Assembly (NCBI GenBank): GCA_003249255.1
Contig: QKJP01000026.1
Coordinates: forward strand, 1 to 64,000
Length of the DNA: 64,000 nt
Origin: Bacteroidales bacterium
GTDB lineage: Bacteria; Bacteroidota; Bacteroidia; Bacteroidales; Marinilabiliaceae
Direction: 5' to 3'
Shown here: positions 17,239 to 27,252 of the stretch, piece after piece
Numbering within the stretch: position 1 is the first letter of the stretch
How the letters are laid out: every line of letters starts with the position of its first letter
Program-made: the position numbers and the translations under genes
The notes under the pieces: generated by a model
The model's input: only the letters and a program-made list of their open reading frames with translations
Told to the model about the DNA's origin: nothing
The model's database searches: none

Positions 17239-20200
17239 TTACTTCACCACAATCACGCTGCGGTAAGTCTCATTCGCGGTTTCAACGGTATAAACATACA
17301 CACCGGCAGCGAAGGTAGATACATCAATGGTGTTGATGCCTTCGTTAAGTGCTTGTTGTAATACGATTACCCCATTGGTAGTGCTTAAGGTAAGTTGACC
17401 TTGCGTTGGCACTTCGAAGTGGATGACATCTTCGGCCGGAATTGGGAAAACTTTGTGTCGAGCATCGTTGGAAGTGATTAACACCGGAGTATCTTTTCGC
17501 ACAATTCTATCAGAACCGGCCTCTGGATATGCGGCTGCAGTGATTTCACCCTTTACACCCTCTACCAGGTAGTTGTATAAGGCTTGTTGATACGTTACTC
17601 CCAAGGTAGTAAACGCTTTGTTCTCACCAAAGTTAAACTGGTCGCCGCCTCGAGCTGTAAAGTCAGGCAGGGCAATGGTTACAGCAGGAGCTTCAGCCAC
17701 CACGTTTCCTTTTACCACAATAGGCGTACCGTTGCTTAAATAAGCCGACCAGATACGTTGCCCACTATTGCCGCCGATTACGTTTCCTTCGTTATCGTAT
17801 TGAAGCGATTTTTCGGCTTTATTCCACTCGATATTGATTCCTGCCACTTGTAAAAAGCGACCCGAGCCTGAGTTTAATCCACCTTCCAGTGCTGATACAC
17901 TATTCTCTAAAGCTGCCTTTAAAACTTGAGGCTCTACATCTTCGATAACTGCCACGAAATTGGCAAACGGCAGGATGTCGAAGGTATGTAACTCGTTAAT
18001 CGGGCCTGCCGGAATAAGGGTATTGTTACGGATACCACCACCGCCAACTAAAGCCACATCCGGTGTTTTTACGCCAAAGGCTTCGTGCAATTCGGTAGCT
18101 TGCCACAGCATAGCATCGGCCACTAAGTTACCCAGGTTGGTTTCTATGGCACGAATGCTTGAACGCGTACCATCTAAATCTACCTCACTGTTAGCAATCA
18201 CGTTGCTTTCGTAGGCATCTAAGGCATCTTTAACCGGCTGCTCTGCATTTACCCGAAGTGCTGCATCAAAACCGCATTCATCCGGACGAACTAAATACAA
18301 TCCGCTTTGGTCGCTCACTTGCGTAACATAGCCGTTCTCATCAAAATTAAGGTCTAAACGGCCCACGTATTTGTACTCACCCGGAGTCGTTACCAAGTAA
18401 ACGTTTTTGTCTTCGCTGTCTTTTACCACAATTGGGTACTTATCGTAGAAAGCACCATCGCCCGGGAAGGTAGCCGTGCTTTCGTTGCCCAATAGTTCAT
18501 CGCCACCCCCGGCAATTACCACATCCACATCTTTTAATGTAGCGACTAATTGTTTTTCTTCGTTGATGTCTTGAAGGTGACTTATCACCACAATTTTATT
18601 GATACCTTGCGCCGATAGTTTATCAACTTCGGACTGAATAGCTGTTGCTACCTGATCGTTAATGATGGTGTTACGCGGAGAGGAGATGTAGTCTAATGAC
18701 GGAGTAGTGGCTCCAACCACACCCACTTTTACACCTTCTTTTTCGATGATGGTTGAGGTGGCAATTCGGCCGGCATCAACAAGCGCTTGTAAGTTGGCTT
18801 CGTTGCTAAAGTCTAAGTTACAGCTTAAGAAAGGAACATCAGTATCAAAATCTGTAATGAAATCGGCCAATACATCGGGGCCAAAATCGAAATCGTGATT
18901 TCCAAAACAAATGGCATCATAACCAATTTGAGCCATGGCTTTGGCATCAAAAATACCGTCTTCGTTGTTTAATCCGGCATTTAATTGCGGTCCGGCTAAG
19001 AAGTTATCACCCGATGAAAGAGTGATTGAGTTGTTTTCAAGCTCCGAACGCAATTTGTCTAACTTCGCTTTAAAGGCCGCAACGGTGCCGTATAATCCGG
19101 TTTTGTCATCTGTAACCCCTAATAGTTTTGATTCGCCATCGTTGTTGTGGAAGATGGTTAAGTCGTAACGCTCGTTGTAATGCTCGTTAAAATCTACGGT
19201 ATAATACCAGTCGTTGGCCGGTAAATCTGTCCAAAGGCTGTTTAAGAAGGCCGCTACGGTCATGCTTCCCCGGTCGCCCGATTGCATTAGGGTGTTGATT
19301 AAAGCGCCGTCTTCTTTGCTCATAAATTGCTCGTCGCCGTTGTAATGTGCGGTGTAAGCCCGTGTGTAAGGCATTTTAAGCATTTCGGCAGCTTGTTCTG
19401 GCAGGTTCATAGGAGGCTGCATCAACAAGTATTTCACTAACGCAGGGAAACCGTTTTGCAAATAATCTTTCGCATACGTTTGGAAATCGTCACTCACCCC
19501 TTCTACATTTTCTAATCTTCCCCCGGCTAACACAAGCGTTTCATCATCGGCAATTTCAACAACCCGGTAAGGCGATGGGTAGGTTACTAAAGAACCGGTT
19601 TGCACATCGGCAATCACATTACCTTTGCGGGTAATTTTTTTGGTGATGTCTTGCGCATGGCTATGCCCGGTAAAAACTACTTTCATGCCGGCATCAGCTA
19701 ATTCTTCCGATACCGATTGCCAATTCTCGATCATGTAATCGGGTAAGAAAGCACTGTGCATGTCGTAATGCTCCAACATGCCGTGGTGCATCATGGTAAT
19801 CACTTGTTTCCCTTGTGCCTTAGCATCTGCCAAAATAGACTTCACCCAAGTAAAGGTCTCAGGTTTCATCGAACCGGCTGTTTCGGGGTAATCATCAGCA
19901 ATGTTGTTCTCGTAATGACACACATCAAGTGAAAGTACCCAGAAAGAGGTGGTGTTATCAAATTTCTCCAGGTATGATAAGGAGTTGGCATCTGTTAAAT
20001 CGGCATCCGCATAACCAAAAGCATTGTAGGTAGTTTTGAATTCAGCGGGTGTTACATGAGCTACCGGAGTAGTTGTTGCCTCATTAAACGATACGGCATG
20101 CGGGTTGTTGATGTCGTGGTTACCCGGTGCCACAAATACCTCGATGCCCTTGCTTTCTAAGGCCGCAAAAGCTGCCGCCACCGCCTGATGGCTCACTGCC

Positions 20201-23200
20201 TCGCCGTCTTTGGTGAGGTCGCCCGGTACTAAAATAAAATCAGGATGTTCGTCGATGATTTTTTGCGTCATTGCAGCTAAAATCTCATCACTTTCGACCA
20301 GCATCTTGCGGTCTTGTGCCAGGTAGGTCTGAAAAGCAACTCCATCTTTCACCAATAACTCAGGTGCCATGTAATGAAGGTCTGAAATCACCATGAATTT
20401 AGCCTTGTCTTCTACCTCTTTTTGTGCGTACACGCCAACAGACCCCGATACTTCGTAACCGGCTACCAGCATGGCTTCACCCGTTGGGCTGTCTTCTTTA
20501 GAGATGAAAGTAAGGCCTTCAGGACTTTCGTTGCCCTCGCCGTTAAAGTAGTCGTAATCGTTGATGTATTGAATAAACTCTACATTCATTGGGTTGGTAA
20601 TGTCGTATACCATGATGGCATTCATTCGCTCAAGACCTACAAAAGCTAAGGTTTTACCGTCTACCTTTCCAAGGGTGATGGTTTCGGGCTCTACGCCTTT
20701 GTCGTCGCTACGGTCTTTAAAGGCTGCTTTGCCCTGCGGACTGTTCATTATGGTTTGAAGTGCCATATCCGAACCACTGTCGAAAACCAGATTACCAAAC
20801 TCATCAAAGATAGAAAATGAACGACCACCCATGGCAAATAACTGGTCTGTTTCACCATCGTTATTTAAATCATCCCAGGTAGGGCAAAGGATGGTTTTTA
20901 AGCGGCCTAAGTTATCCGCCGCTTGTAAATCTTCTGCATTCGGAAATCTTTCTGCATTTAAAGTAAGGTCTTTAATGCGTACCTCGTCTGCAAAGTCGCC
21001 ATACTCGCGACCGTCGCCTTCGTTAGCCGTTACAAAATAGTTAAGGCCGTTTACATTGTAAGTGGCAATGGCATCGGGCATTAAAGTTCCCAACACCGGT
21101 TGGTTGCTAAAGGTGATGTTCTCAGCCTTGTCAGAAGTTGCCATTTGGTAATTGTTATCAAAAGAGATGATACCAAGTACGGTGTTGTCTGTTTCGCCTG
21201 CTCCGGCCAAACCAAAATCGTTGTCGTTGATAACGGCCATTTTTCCGTTAGGCAAAAGGGCTAAACCTTCGGCTTTATCGCTAGGCAGGTAACCAATAGA
21301 TGGTAAGTTTACCATTTTACGCTTGAAAACCGGCTGAATGCCAGCTTCCACAAGTTGGTCAGCCGTCATTAATTCTAAGGTTTCGCCGGCTGCTAAACGA
21401 GCCGTTTCGTTGTTTAAGATGTTGGTAGCACCTAACAGGTCAATTTCGTAGATGTACTTTTTGCTGCCTTGTGAGTTCATGCCTTTCGAGTCGCGCTCAA
21501 TCACTCTTATTTTACCGTTACCGGCAAAGCAAGCATCCCCAATTTTGTCAACCGCACTTTCTGCAGTTCCTTTATAGGCATTACGCTCTAGTAAGTATAC
21601 ATACTCAGCAACCGGCGTACCGTCCGTAGTGTTGATGCCCAAAATGCGAATGACATCTGAGTTTTTGGCAGCGCTACTTGGGTTGTACATGGCCGATTGA
21701 ATAAATGCGTAGATGATGTTGTTATCTTCATCGTAGGCAATTCCTTCGAAACCACGGTTAGAACGACGGTTGTTGTAGTTACTTGGTAGCGTTTCGGTAC
21801 CGTAAGTTCCTTCAGCGGTTTCTGTTAGGATGGCAGTGCCCTCAGGAATAAAACGCTCAATTAAGGTACCGTTTGCAGCAAATTTGTAGATAGACGGACG
21901 GTTTTCGTCGCACATCCAGAAGTTACCATCTTTATCTCTGATGATGCCTTCGAAGTCGCCACCAAAGTTATCGTAGCTTAATTTCTTGTAATGTTTCGCC
22001 ATTTCTCCTACTCCAACCGTATAGTCTGCTTCTTCAGCTGTGTTAACCAAAGTAACCGGTACTTCGTCTTTGCCTTCGATGTTGGCTCTGCCCGAAATAG
22101 GCGTTGTACCGTCTTTTGCAGTCAGCATTACTTGCTCGGTAGGGTCGAAGCTGATAGCTCCTGTGGTGTGATTAAGCGAAAACTTAACCATACGCGCCTG
22201 GTAGTTGGGTAATTTAAACGGACGAAGGTCGCCTGCTGCACCTGCTACGCCTTTTACAGGTTCTTCATTAGGTCCGCGGTCGGGTACTGCCCAAAATACA
22301 GAGGTTTCTTCGGTTGATTCAAACTGGTCGTAGCACAAGCCCGAGAAACCACCCAATAAAACAGCAGGGGTGTTGGTTCCGTAAGCAGGCGTTCCAAGCA
22401 CCGGCCAGTTAGAAGCTTCGTTTAAGTTGTAAGTTTCAACAGAAGGTGTTCCTTTCGAGAAATCTTTGTAACCAAGCGGAAGGATGTCAATTACCGTAGC
22501 CGTAGCCAGGTCAACTTTAGCCACAGCATTGTTTTCTTGCAGGGTTACAAAAGCAGTGGTGTTATCGTCCGTAATGCTAACGTATTCCGGTTCTAAATCC
22601 TTAGCAACCGTTTGCCCGGCATTATCCTGAATGCGAACGCCGATACCCCGTAAGTAGGCTTTTTTATCGTTAAAAGATTGAAAGTTTGCTTGTGCAACCG
22701 TGGCCGATTCAATACCGTTTGTTAAGTTGATGATGGTGATGCTGCCTTCCGGGTCGTTGTCGTAGGCATCGTTAGGTTCGCCTTCGTTAGCCGCTACAAT
22801 GTAGTTACCGTCTTTCGAGAAAGTAACCATGTCGGGTAAAGCACCTGCATCGAATGTTTTAATTAGCTCTGCATTGTTGGCATTCAATAAGGCTATTTTA
22901 CCGGCATTCTGCTTTACTTCGGCTCTGATGGCCACAGCAATGTAATCGCCAAATGAAGCCACCGAAGTAGCTTCGCCACCAATTTTTGTGAAGTTAAAAA
23001 GGTATTTAAGAATTGGCGAAGAAGGAGACGAAAAGTCGTAGGCATCAATGGAGCCATTAGGGCTGTTAAGCACCCATAGGGTTTGGGTGTTTTTGTTGTA
23101 AGCTACAATTTCGGCGGCGGTTTCTTGCCCCACCTGAATTTTAGCTATGTTGTGAAATTTGGGAACTTGTGCCGTTAAAGACGATCCCAGCATACCGGCC

Positions 23201-23250
23201 ATCAGCAGAGAGGCCAGGTACTTTCGTACAGTAGTAAATCTATTGCTCAT
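17239..23250 (-). CDS. Giant secreted phosphoesterase fusion (choice-of-anchor I, phytase-like, two metallophosphatases, T9SS)
   Basis: A 2003-residue exported protein. Signal peptide about 1-27. Residues about 30-950 hold a choice-of-anchor-I beta-propeller (VAANEGEPNDAYDNDPEGS near 155) interrupted by an esterase-like-phytase segment (DRGPNEEPVKG, then GDFEGIIRDKDGNFWMCDE). At about 953-1250 there is a calcineurin-like phosphoesterase: SDLHYM, GDLTKDGE, GNHDINN, MMHHGM and GHSHAQD (about 1197). At about 1365-1880 a UshA-type 5'-nucleotidase follows: NNDGE, GNHDFDFG (about 1452), GVVGATTPS, then the C-terminal substrate domain with ETNLGNLVADAMLW and HTFDILPFANF. Residues about 1932-2003 form a T9SS sorting domain (VFPIPAEDVIHF, GVYVYTVET). 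It probably frees phosphate from nucleotides and phosphate esters at the cell surface; that role is inferred. Confidence 0.9.
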   Translation of the reverse strand: MSNRFTTVRKYLASLLMAGMLGSSLTAQVPKFHNIAKIQVGQETAAEIVAYNKNTQTLWVLNSPNGSIDAYDFSSPSSPILKYLFNFTKIGGEATSVASFGDYIAVAIRAEVKQNAGKIALLNANNAELIKTFDAGALPDMVTFSKDGNYIVAANEGEPNDAYDNDPEGSITIINLTNGIESATVAQANFQSFNDKKAYLRGIGVRIQDNAGQTVAKDLEPEYVSITDDNTTAFVTLQENNAVAKVDLATATVIDILPLGYKDFSKGTPSVETYNLNEASNWPVLGTPAYGTNTPAVLLGGFSGLCYDQFESTEETSVFWAVPDRGPNEEPVKGVAGAAGDLRPFKLPNYQARMVKFSLNHTTGAISFDPTEQVMLTAKDGTTPISGRANIEGKDEVPVTLVNTAEEADYTVGVGEMAKHYKKLSYDNFGGDFEGIIRDKDGNFWMCDENRPSIYKFAANGTLIERFIPEGTAILTETAEGTYGTETLPSNYNNRRSNRGFEGIAYDEDNNIIYAFIQSAMYNPSSAAKNSDVIRILGINTTDGTPVAEYVYLLERNAYKGTAESAVDKIGDACFAGNGKIRVIERDSKGMNSQGSKKYIYEIDLLGATNILNNETARLAAGETLELMTADQLVEAGIQPVFKRKMVNLPSIGYLPSDKAEGLALLPNGKMAVINDNDFGLAGAGETDNTVLGIISFDNNYQMATSDKAENITFSNQPVLGTLMPDAIATYNVNGLNYFVTANEGDGREYGDFADEVRIKDLTLNAERFPNAEDLQAADNLGRLKTILCPTWDDLNNDGETDQLFAMGGRSFSIFDEFGNLVFDSGSDMALQTIMNSPQGKAAFKDRSDDKGVEPETITLGKVDGKTLAFVGLERMNAIMVYDITNPMNVEFIQYINDYDYFNGEGNESPEGLTFISKEDSPTGEAMLVAGYEVSGSVGVYAQKEVEDKAKFMVISDLHYMAPELLVKDGVAFQTYLAQDRKMLVESDEILAAMTQKIIDEHPDFILVPGDLTKDGEAVSHQAVAAAFAALESKGIEVFVAPGNHDINNPHAVSFNEATTTPVAHVTPAEFKTTYNAFGYADADLTDANSLSYLEKFDNTTSFWVLSLDVCHYENNIADDYPETAGSMKPETFTWVKSILADAKAQGKQVITMMHHGMLEHYDMHSAFLPDYMIENWQSVSEELADAGMKVVFTGHSHAQDITKKITRKGNVIADVQTGSLVTYPSPYRVVEIADDETLVLAGGRLENVEGVSDDFQTYAKDYLQNGFPALVKYLLMQPPMNLPEQAAEMLKMPYTRAYTAHYNGDEQFMSKEDGALINTLMQSGDRGSMTVAAFLNSLWTDLPANDWYYTVDFNEHYNERYDLTIFHNNDGESKLLGVTDDKTGLYGTVAAFKAKLDKLRSELENNSITLSSGDNFLAGPQLNAGLNNEDGIFDAKAMAQIGYDAICFGNHDFDFGPDVLADFITDFDTDVPFLSCNLDFSNEANLQALVDAGRIATSTIIEKEGVKVGVVGATTPSLDYISSPRNTIINDQVATAIQSEVDKLSAQGINKIVVISHLQDINEEKQLVATLKDVDVVIAGGGDELLGNESTATFPGDGAFYDKYPIVVKDSEDKNVYLVTTPGEYKYVGRLDLNFDENGYVTQVSDQSGLYLVRPDECGFDAALRVNAEQPVKDALDAYESNVIANSEVDLDGTRSSIRAIETNLGNLVADAMLWQATELHEAFGVKTPDVALVGGGGIRNNTLIPAGPINELHTFDILPFANFVAVIEDVEPQVLKAALENSVSALEGGLNSGSGRFLQVAGINIEWNKAEKSLQYDNEGNVIGGNSGQRIWSAYLSNGTPIVVKGNVVAEAPAVTIALPDFTARGGDQFNFGENKAFTTLGVTYQQALYNYLVEGVKGEITAAAYPEAGSDRIVRKDTPVLITSNDARHKVFPIPAEDVIHFEVPTQGQLTLSTTNGVIVLQQALNEGINTIDVSTFAAGVYVYTVETANETYRSVIVVK

Positions 23251-23294
23251 AAGATAGATGATTGTATTTGGCGCAAGTTGTCCAATCTATCTTA
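23250..23294 (-). promoter_or_regulatory. 5'-leader hairpin abutting the start codon of the giant phosphoesterase
   Basis: A perfect 10-base inverted repeat, TAAGATAGAT (23250-23259) and ATCTATCTTA (23285-23294), loops out 25 bases. In the minus-strand transcript the 3' arm ends at the AUG itself. The stem could mask the ribosome landing site. 23251-23822 contains no gene; it also holds a GCACAGAG-type dispersed phrase near 23645-23710. Confidence 0.45.
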
Positions 23295-23822
23295 GCTAAA
23301 GTTGTTGTTAGTTTGACTTATTTGTTAAGATGTTCTAATGTGAAGTTTTTGTGTTAATCTTCTTAAAGTGTTTGAGGATAGGGGTGAGAGTAGGAAGTGT
23401 GTTAAGAGAATGTATATCTTTTATAAGCCAATTGTTATTATGCAACAACAAGGGCAAAAGTTTACTGAATATTGGATAATCAAGCGATACAGCACTAATG
23501 CCATAAGCTCAATGGTAAATTTGTTTTATTCCAATTTTAATGAGGGTAGTTGAGAATGTTGTAGTCCTTGCTTTGAATTTTTTCTGAATGTCCGCAATTA
23601 TGCATAAATCAAAAAAAATAAACATTACGACTAAAAACTCAACACTGAGGCACAGAGATTTATGAAAAAAAATAAAAAAAACTTGGTGTCTCCCTGTCTC
23701 TGTGTCGAAATAATTATGAGTATTAACGGATATAGGTAAATTTTTTCGGTATAAAACAAAAGACAAGCCCTAGTGTGGCAGTTAGGTAAAATGTAAATAT
23801 CAGGATAGCTGTAAGATGTGTT

Positions 23823-24434
23823 TTAGATGGTTTTTATCCAGAAAGAAAGGCCCGACATGATAAGTTCTATCGAAATGGTTCCAAGTAAAAGGGCTATTAC
23901 TCTACCTGCAATATCAATGTATTGTTCTATAAGTTCTTCCTTTTGGGTTTGTATTTTATCGTGTATTTTTTTTAAAGAAATAATAATTGTGATACATAAC
24001 AAAATGGCAATTGTTATGGCCGCAATGGCTGTTAGTTTATCATGTCGTTCACCAATGATGACACTATAACTTATTGTTCCCGGTCCAATGAAAATTGGCA
24101 TCGCAATGGCGCCAGCTATATGTTTTGATTCCCCGCGTAAAGATTCTATTGAGGCATTGCCTTTAAAAATAAATTGTAAGCCGGTTAACAGGAATACAAT
24201 GCCTCCAAATATTTGAAACGATGCAAAGTGGGCATTAAAAACATTGTCGAAAATTGAATCGCCTAATACCGCAAAGGCTGTAAAAACGATTAAGCTAATG
24301 ACTCCTGCCCGTATTAAAATCTTTGTAAAATCTTTTGAGTTTTTTTTCTTAACAATATCAATCAGATAGACGATGAGCAGAAAGGGATTTAATAATACCA
24401 GAAGCAGAATAACTGAGCGTATAAAATCGTTCAT
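23823..24434 (-). CDS. MarC-family integral membrane protein
   Basis: A 203-residue inner-membrane protein with about six hydrophobic helices: VILLLVLLNPFLLIVYLI, AGVISLIVFTAFAVLGDSIF, IFGGIVFLLTGLQFIFKG, AITIAILLCITIIISL and VIALLLGTISIELIMSG. The spacing and the segment AIAMPIFIGPGTISYSVIIG fit the MarC/UPF0056 family. E. coli MarC was once linked to multiple antibiotic resistance, but that link is not supported and the substrate is unknown. The start lies nine bases after the ablB stop, so it is the third gene of the ablA-ablB operon; a role in osmolyte or small-molecule transport is only an inference. Confidence 0.88.
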   Translation of the reverse strand: MNDFIRSVILLLVLLNPFLLIVYLIDIVKKKNSKDFTKILIRAGVISLIVFTAFAVLGDSIFDNVFNAHFASFQIFGGIVFLLTGLQFIFKGNASIESLRGESKHIAGAIAMPIFIGPGTISYSVIIGERHDKLTAIAAITIAILLCITIIISLKKIHDKIQTQKEELIEQYIDIAGRVIALLLGTISIELIMSGLSFWIKTI

Positions 24435-24443
24435 ATTTCCATA

Positions 24444-25283
24444 TCAAAGGTGTTTGTAGTAAATATTCATACTCTCTATATTACCGGCTATGTTGGTGTT
24501 TTTTATAAGAGTACCAGAATAATGGTAGTTGTTTTTTAAAAATGTTTTATTCATTGCAACGGAGTTTAAACGGGCAATGGTATAAAGTGTATTAATGTTC
24601 TGCTTTTTCATTTGAATCTCCATTTCTTGGAGCAGTAAGGACGATAAATTGTTTCCTGAATGATTCGGATGGGTTGCAAAGTCAGTCATTTCAGCATTCC
24701 GGGTTTTAAAATCAATTTCGGCAGACGATAAGGCAATTAGTTTTCCGGCTTTTTCAATGCCATAATATTGCACATCTTCCTTCATGGTTTTTAAGATGTA
24801 ATCGGCATTAAATATAGGGAAGGGGTACGATTTAAAAACCTTCCGGTAAATGCTTGTAATTTGTTCAATGTTCGATTTGTTTAGTAAGCGTATTTCGAAT
24901 TGTGGGGGTTCAGGTATTGTTTTATTAGTTTGATCTTTTTCAATAGACAGCAGGTCAGATAAAATCAAAAGTTGGTCGTTTTCAATGTTTAATAATCGGT
25001 CTGAGTTTAAAAACTTTGATACAAAAAACACGTCGAGCTCATCGTTGTAAAAACGCGGTATTTGCGCTTCCATCAAGTAGCCGTTGGCAAAAAATAGAGG
25101 CGCAAGATTTTTTGGTACTTTGCAAAATATCTTAGAATAGCCATTGTTAAGAGCCAGCGTCATTAGTTCTGCAATTACCAAGTGTACATCAAGTGGGGCT
25201 AGTTTCATTAAGTACACCCTATCGTTATGTTTGCCGTGTTGGATTACAGAATCTTTTCCTATCGTTTCAATGGTGTCAATCAT
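24444..25283 (-). CDS. ablB: Beta-lysine N6-acetyltransferase
   Basis: AblB acetylates beta-lysine to N-epsilon-acetyl-beta-lysine, a compatible solute. The 279-residue protein starts at the ATG at 25283, which overlaps the ablA stop (ATGATTGA); an in-frame start 27 codons upstream would lie inside ablA. The N-terminal half has [27 protein letters not shown]-type family features (about 2-28, interrupted here) and [17 protein letters not shown]. The C-terminal half is a GNAT fold with [14 protein letters not shown] (about 160-173) and the acetyl-CoA region [19 protein letters not shown]. Its pairing with a lysine 2,3-aminomutase confirms the call. Confidence 0.9.
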   Translation of the reverse strand: MIDTIETIGKDSVIQHGKHNDRVYLMKLAPLDVHLVIAELMTLALNNGYSKIFCKVPKNLAPLFFANGYLMEAQIPRFYNDELDVFFVSKFLNSDRLLNIENDQLLILSDLLSIEKDQTNKTIPEPPQFEIRLLNKSNIEQITSIYRKVFKSYPFPIFNADYILKTMKEDVQYYGIEKAGKLIALSSAEIDFKTRNAEMTDFATHPNHSGNNLSSLLLQEMEIQMKKQNINTLYTIARLNSVAMNKTFLKNNYHYSGTLIKNTNIAGNIESMNIYYKHL

Positions 25284-26589
25284 GATCTTCCCTTCTTTGT
25301 AATCTTTCGTTATTTTTTGGTATGAGTGAGATGGTATCGCAAGAGTCTGATAATAGTTTTTCAATACCTATGGCAACAGATTCATCTCGTTCATTAATAT
25401 TTAAGTCTAAATCGCATTTGTCGCAATTGCGATCGCACATTTTAGGTTCGTAACTATCGGGTTCTTTGTAAGTTGTGATAATGCCTTCGTAGTTGCGCAA
25501 TACCACTTTATTGGTAGACCATGAAATGATATAATTAGGCATTACCGGTATTTTACCACCGCCTCCTGGTGCGTCAATAACATAGGTTGGACGGGCAAAA
25601 CCACTGGTGTGCCCAATAAGACTTTCCATTATTTCAATTCCTTTACCAATGGGTGTTCTAAAATGAGATAATCCTTCCGATAAATCACATTGGTATAAGT
25701 AATAAGGTTTAACTCTGTTTTGAACAAGTTTGTGTAACAATAATTTCATAATGCGTGGGCAATCGTTCACATCAGCCAATAGAACCGATTGATTGCCAAG
25801 TGGGAATCCTCCGTCTGCTAATTTGGCTAATGCTTCTTTTGCAGAGCTGGTTATCTCGTTTGGATGGTTAAAGTGAGTATTTATCCATAAAGGATGGTGT
25901 TTTTTTAAGATAGAAACCAAATTGTCTGTAATGCGGTAAGGAAGCACAACGGGCATTCTTGTTCCTATACGAATAATTTCTACGTGGGGTATTTGGCTAA
26001 TTTCTGTTAATAGCCAGTCAATTTTCTCATCCGAAAGCATTAAGGGGTCGCCGCCCGAAAGTAAAACATCCCTCACTTGCGGAGTATTCTTGATGTATTC
26101 GATACCTGCTGATAATTGGTCTTTTGAAGGTGTGAAATCAGTATCTCCAACTTTTCGTTTTCGGGTGCAATGTCTGCAATACATCGAGCAGGTATTACTA
26201 ACATGAAAAAGTACTCTGTCGGGGTAGCGGTGGGTGATGCCTTCTACCGGGCTGTCTTTGTCTTCAGATAATGGGTCGGCAAGTTCAGAACTTAGTGTTG
26301 TAAGTTCTTCAATTCCGCCAAATGCTTGTTTGAAAACCGGGTCGTTTTGATAGTTGCTCCTATCGATAACCGATAAATAGTAAGGGGTAATAGATAAAGG
26401 GAATTTCTTAAAAGTTTTTTCTAAATCGCTTCTTTCCTTCTTGTTGAATTTTATTCCGGTTATTAGTTCAAATTTGTCTAATGATTTAATAGAGTGTTTT
26501 ATCTGCCACTTCCAATCCCTCCAGTTTGATAATTGGGGTTCATTATCAATCTTATTTGCAATCTCTTTTTGTACTTTGTTATAAATCAT
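25276..26589 (-). CDS. ablA: Lysine 2,3-aminomutase
   Basis: A radical SAM, PLP-dependent enzyme that turns L-lysine into beta-lysine, the first step to N-epsilon-acetyl-beta-lysine. The 437-residue protein carries the cluster-binding motif CSMYCRHC (about 134-141, CxxxCxxC), the SAM-binding GGDPLML, the PLP lysine in [15 protein letters not shown] (about 345-360), and the C-terminal zinc-site cysteines [10 protein letters not shown]. It is the first gene of an operon with ablB and marC. Lysine fermentation is a less likely role because ablB, and not kamD/E, is next to it. Confidence 0.94.
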   Translation of the reverse strand: MIYNKVQKEIANKIDNEPQLSNWRDWKWQIKHSIKSLDKFELITGIKFNKKERSDLEKTFKKFPLSITPYYLSVIDRSNYQNDPVFKQAFGGIEELTTLSSELADPLSEDKDSPVEGITHRYPDRVLFHVSNTCSMYCRHCTRKRKVGDTDFTPSKDQLSAGIEYIKNTPQVRDVLLSGGDPLMLSDEKIDWLLTEISQIPHVEIIRIGTRMPVVLPYRITDNLVSILKKHHPLWINTHFNHPNEITSSAKEALAKLADGGFPLGNQSVLLADVNDCPRIMKLLLHKLVQNRVKPYYLYQCDLSEGLSHFRTPIGKGIEIMESLIGHTSGFARPTYVIDAPGGGGKIPVMPNYIISWSTNKVVLRNYEGIITTYKEPDSYEPKMCDRNCDKCDLDLNINERDESVAIGIEKLLSDSCDTISLIPKNNERLQRREDHD

Positions 26590-26614
26590 ATACCGTAATT
26601 TGTTTCTATGCGAA

Positions 26615-26622
26615 CAAAAGTA
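26615..26622 (-). promoter_or_regulatory. Candidate -7 box of the ablA operon (TACTTTTG)
   Basis: TAnnTTTG on the minus strand, 26 bases before the ablA start. An inverted repeat lies 25-55 bases upstream of it. Confidence 0.55.
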
Positions 26623-26646
26623 CGAAAATGATATGGGAATACTAAT

Positions 26647-26670
26647 TTTATCCGGTTTTAATTGGATAAA
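26647..26670. promoter_or_regulatory. Inverted repeat TTTATCC-GGATAAA between marR-like gene and ablA
   Basis: Arms TTTATCC and GGATAAA with a 10-base AT-rich spacer. It sits just upstream of the ablA -7 box and 30 bases after the MarR-family gene stop. It lacks a T tract on the minus strand, so an operator is more likely than a terminator. Whether the adjacent regulator binds it is unknown. Confidence 0.4.
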
Positions 26671-26699
26671 TTAATAATGAATGCGATAAGATTTGTTTA

Positions 26700-27200
26700 T
26701 TAGGAAAAGGAATCGTTTTCGTCATTTTCTTCTAAGTCACCTCCTAAGGTGATTAGAGGGGAGGCTTCTATTTGCTCTATTTCTAACAGTGTAATCAACG
26801 TATTTAAGCTTTCTTCGACTTTCTTAATTTCTAAGTCTTCTAATTTTTGAAGTTTTTCAGATAATTGTTCGTGTAGAAGAGATGGGATTGTTCCTAAAAG
26901 GTTATCCCCGGCTGAGGTTAGTGCAATGTTAACAACGCGCTTATCCCCTGATTTTGGTAATCTGGCAAGAAAACCTTTCCTTTCAAGCCGGTTAATAATG
27001 CCGCTTACAGTACTGGAATTGAGGTTCAAAAACTTCTTTATTTCTCCTTGTGTTGCTTGGTAATTCGGTGAGCTATGAAGGAAATTTAGACAAAGAACCT
27101 GTGGAATACTAACCCCGTATTCTTTTTGAATTTTTTTTGATTCGATATCTATTGATCTTACAATCTTTCTTATTTTAATAAGAATGTCTGCCGTGTCCAT
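26700..27200 (-). CDS. MarR-family transcriptional regulator
   Basis: A 166-residue winged-helix regulator. The DNA-binding core is GEIKKFLNLNSSTVSGIINR followed by LERKGFLARLPKSGDKRVVNIALT (the wing), about 55-98, flanked by the helical dimerisation ends. The C-terminus is a long acidic tail (EENDENDSFS). The ATG at 27200 is favoured over an in-frame TTG 15 codons earlier, since MDTADILIKIRKI is a normal start. It lies upstream of, and codirectional with, the ablA-ablB-marC operon and may control it. An exact 14-base palindrome near its promoter suggests autoregulation. Confidence 0.85.
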   Translation of the reverse strand: MDTADILIKIRKIVRSIDIESKKIQKEYGVSIPQVLCLNFLHSSPNYQATQGEIKKFLNLNSSTVSGIINRLERKGFLARLPKSGDKRVVNIALTSAGDNLLGTIPSLLHEQLSEKLQKLEDLEIKKVEESLNTLITLLEIEQIEASPLITLGGDLEENDENDSFS

Positions 27201-27252
27201 TGTTGAGTTTATATTGTGAAAGTACACCTGTTTTTGTAGAAGCAATCCTTTG

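Noticed and set aside
23509-23766. An 85-residue minus-strand open frame
   Set aside because: It lies in an AT-rich gap with dispersed repeat phrases, has no homologous feel and no promoter or ribosome site.
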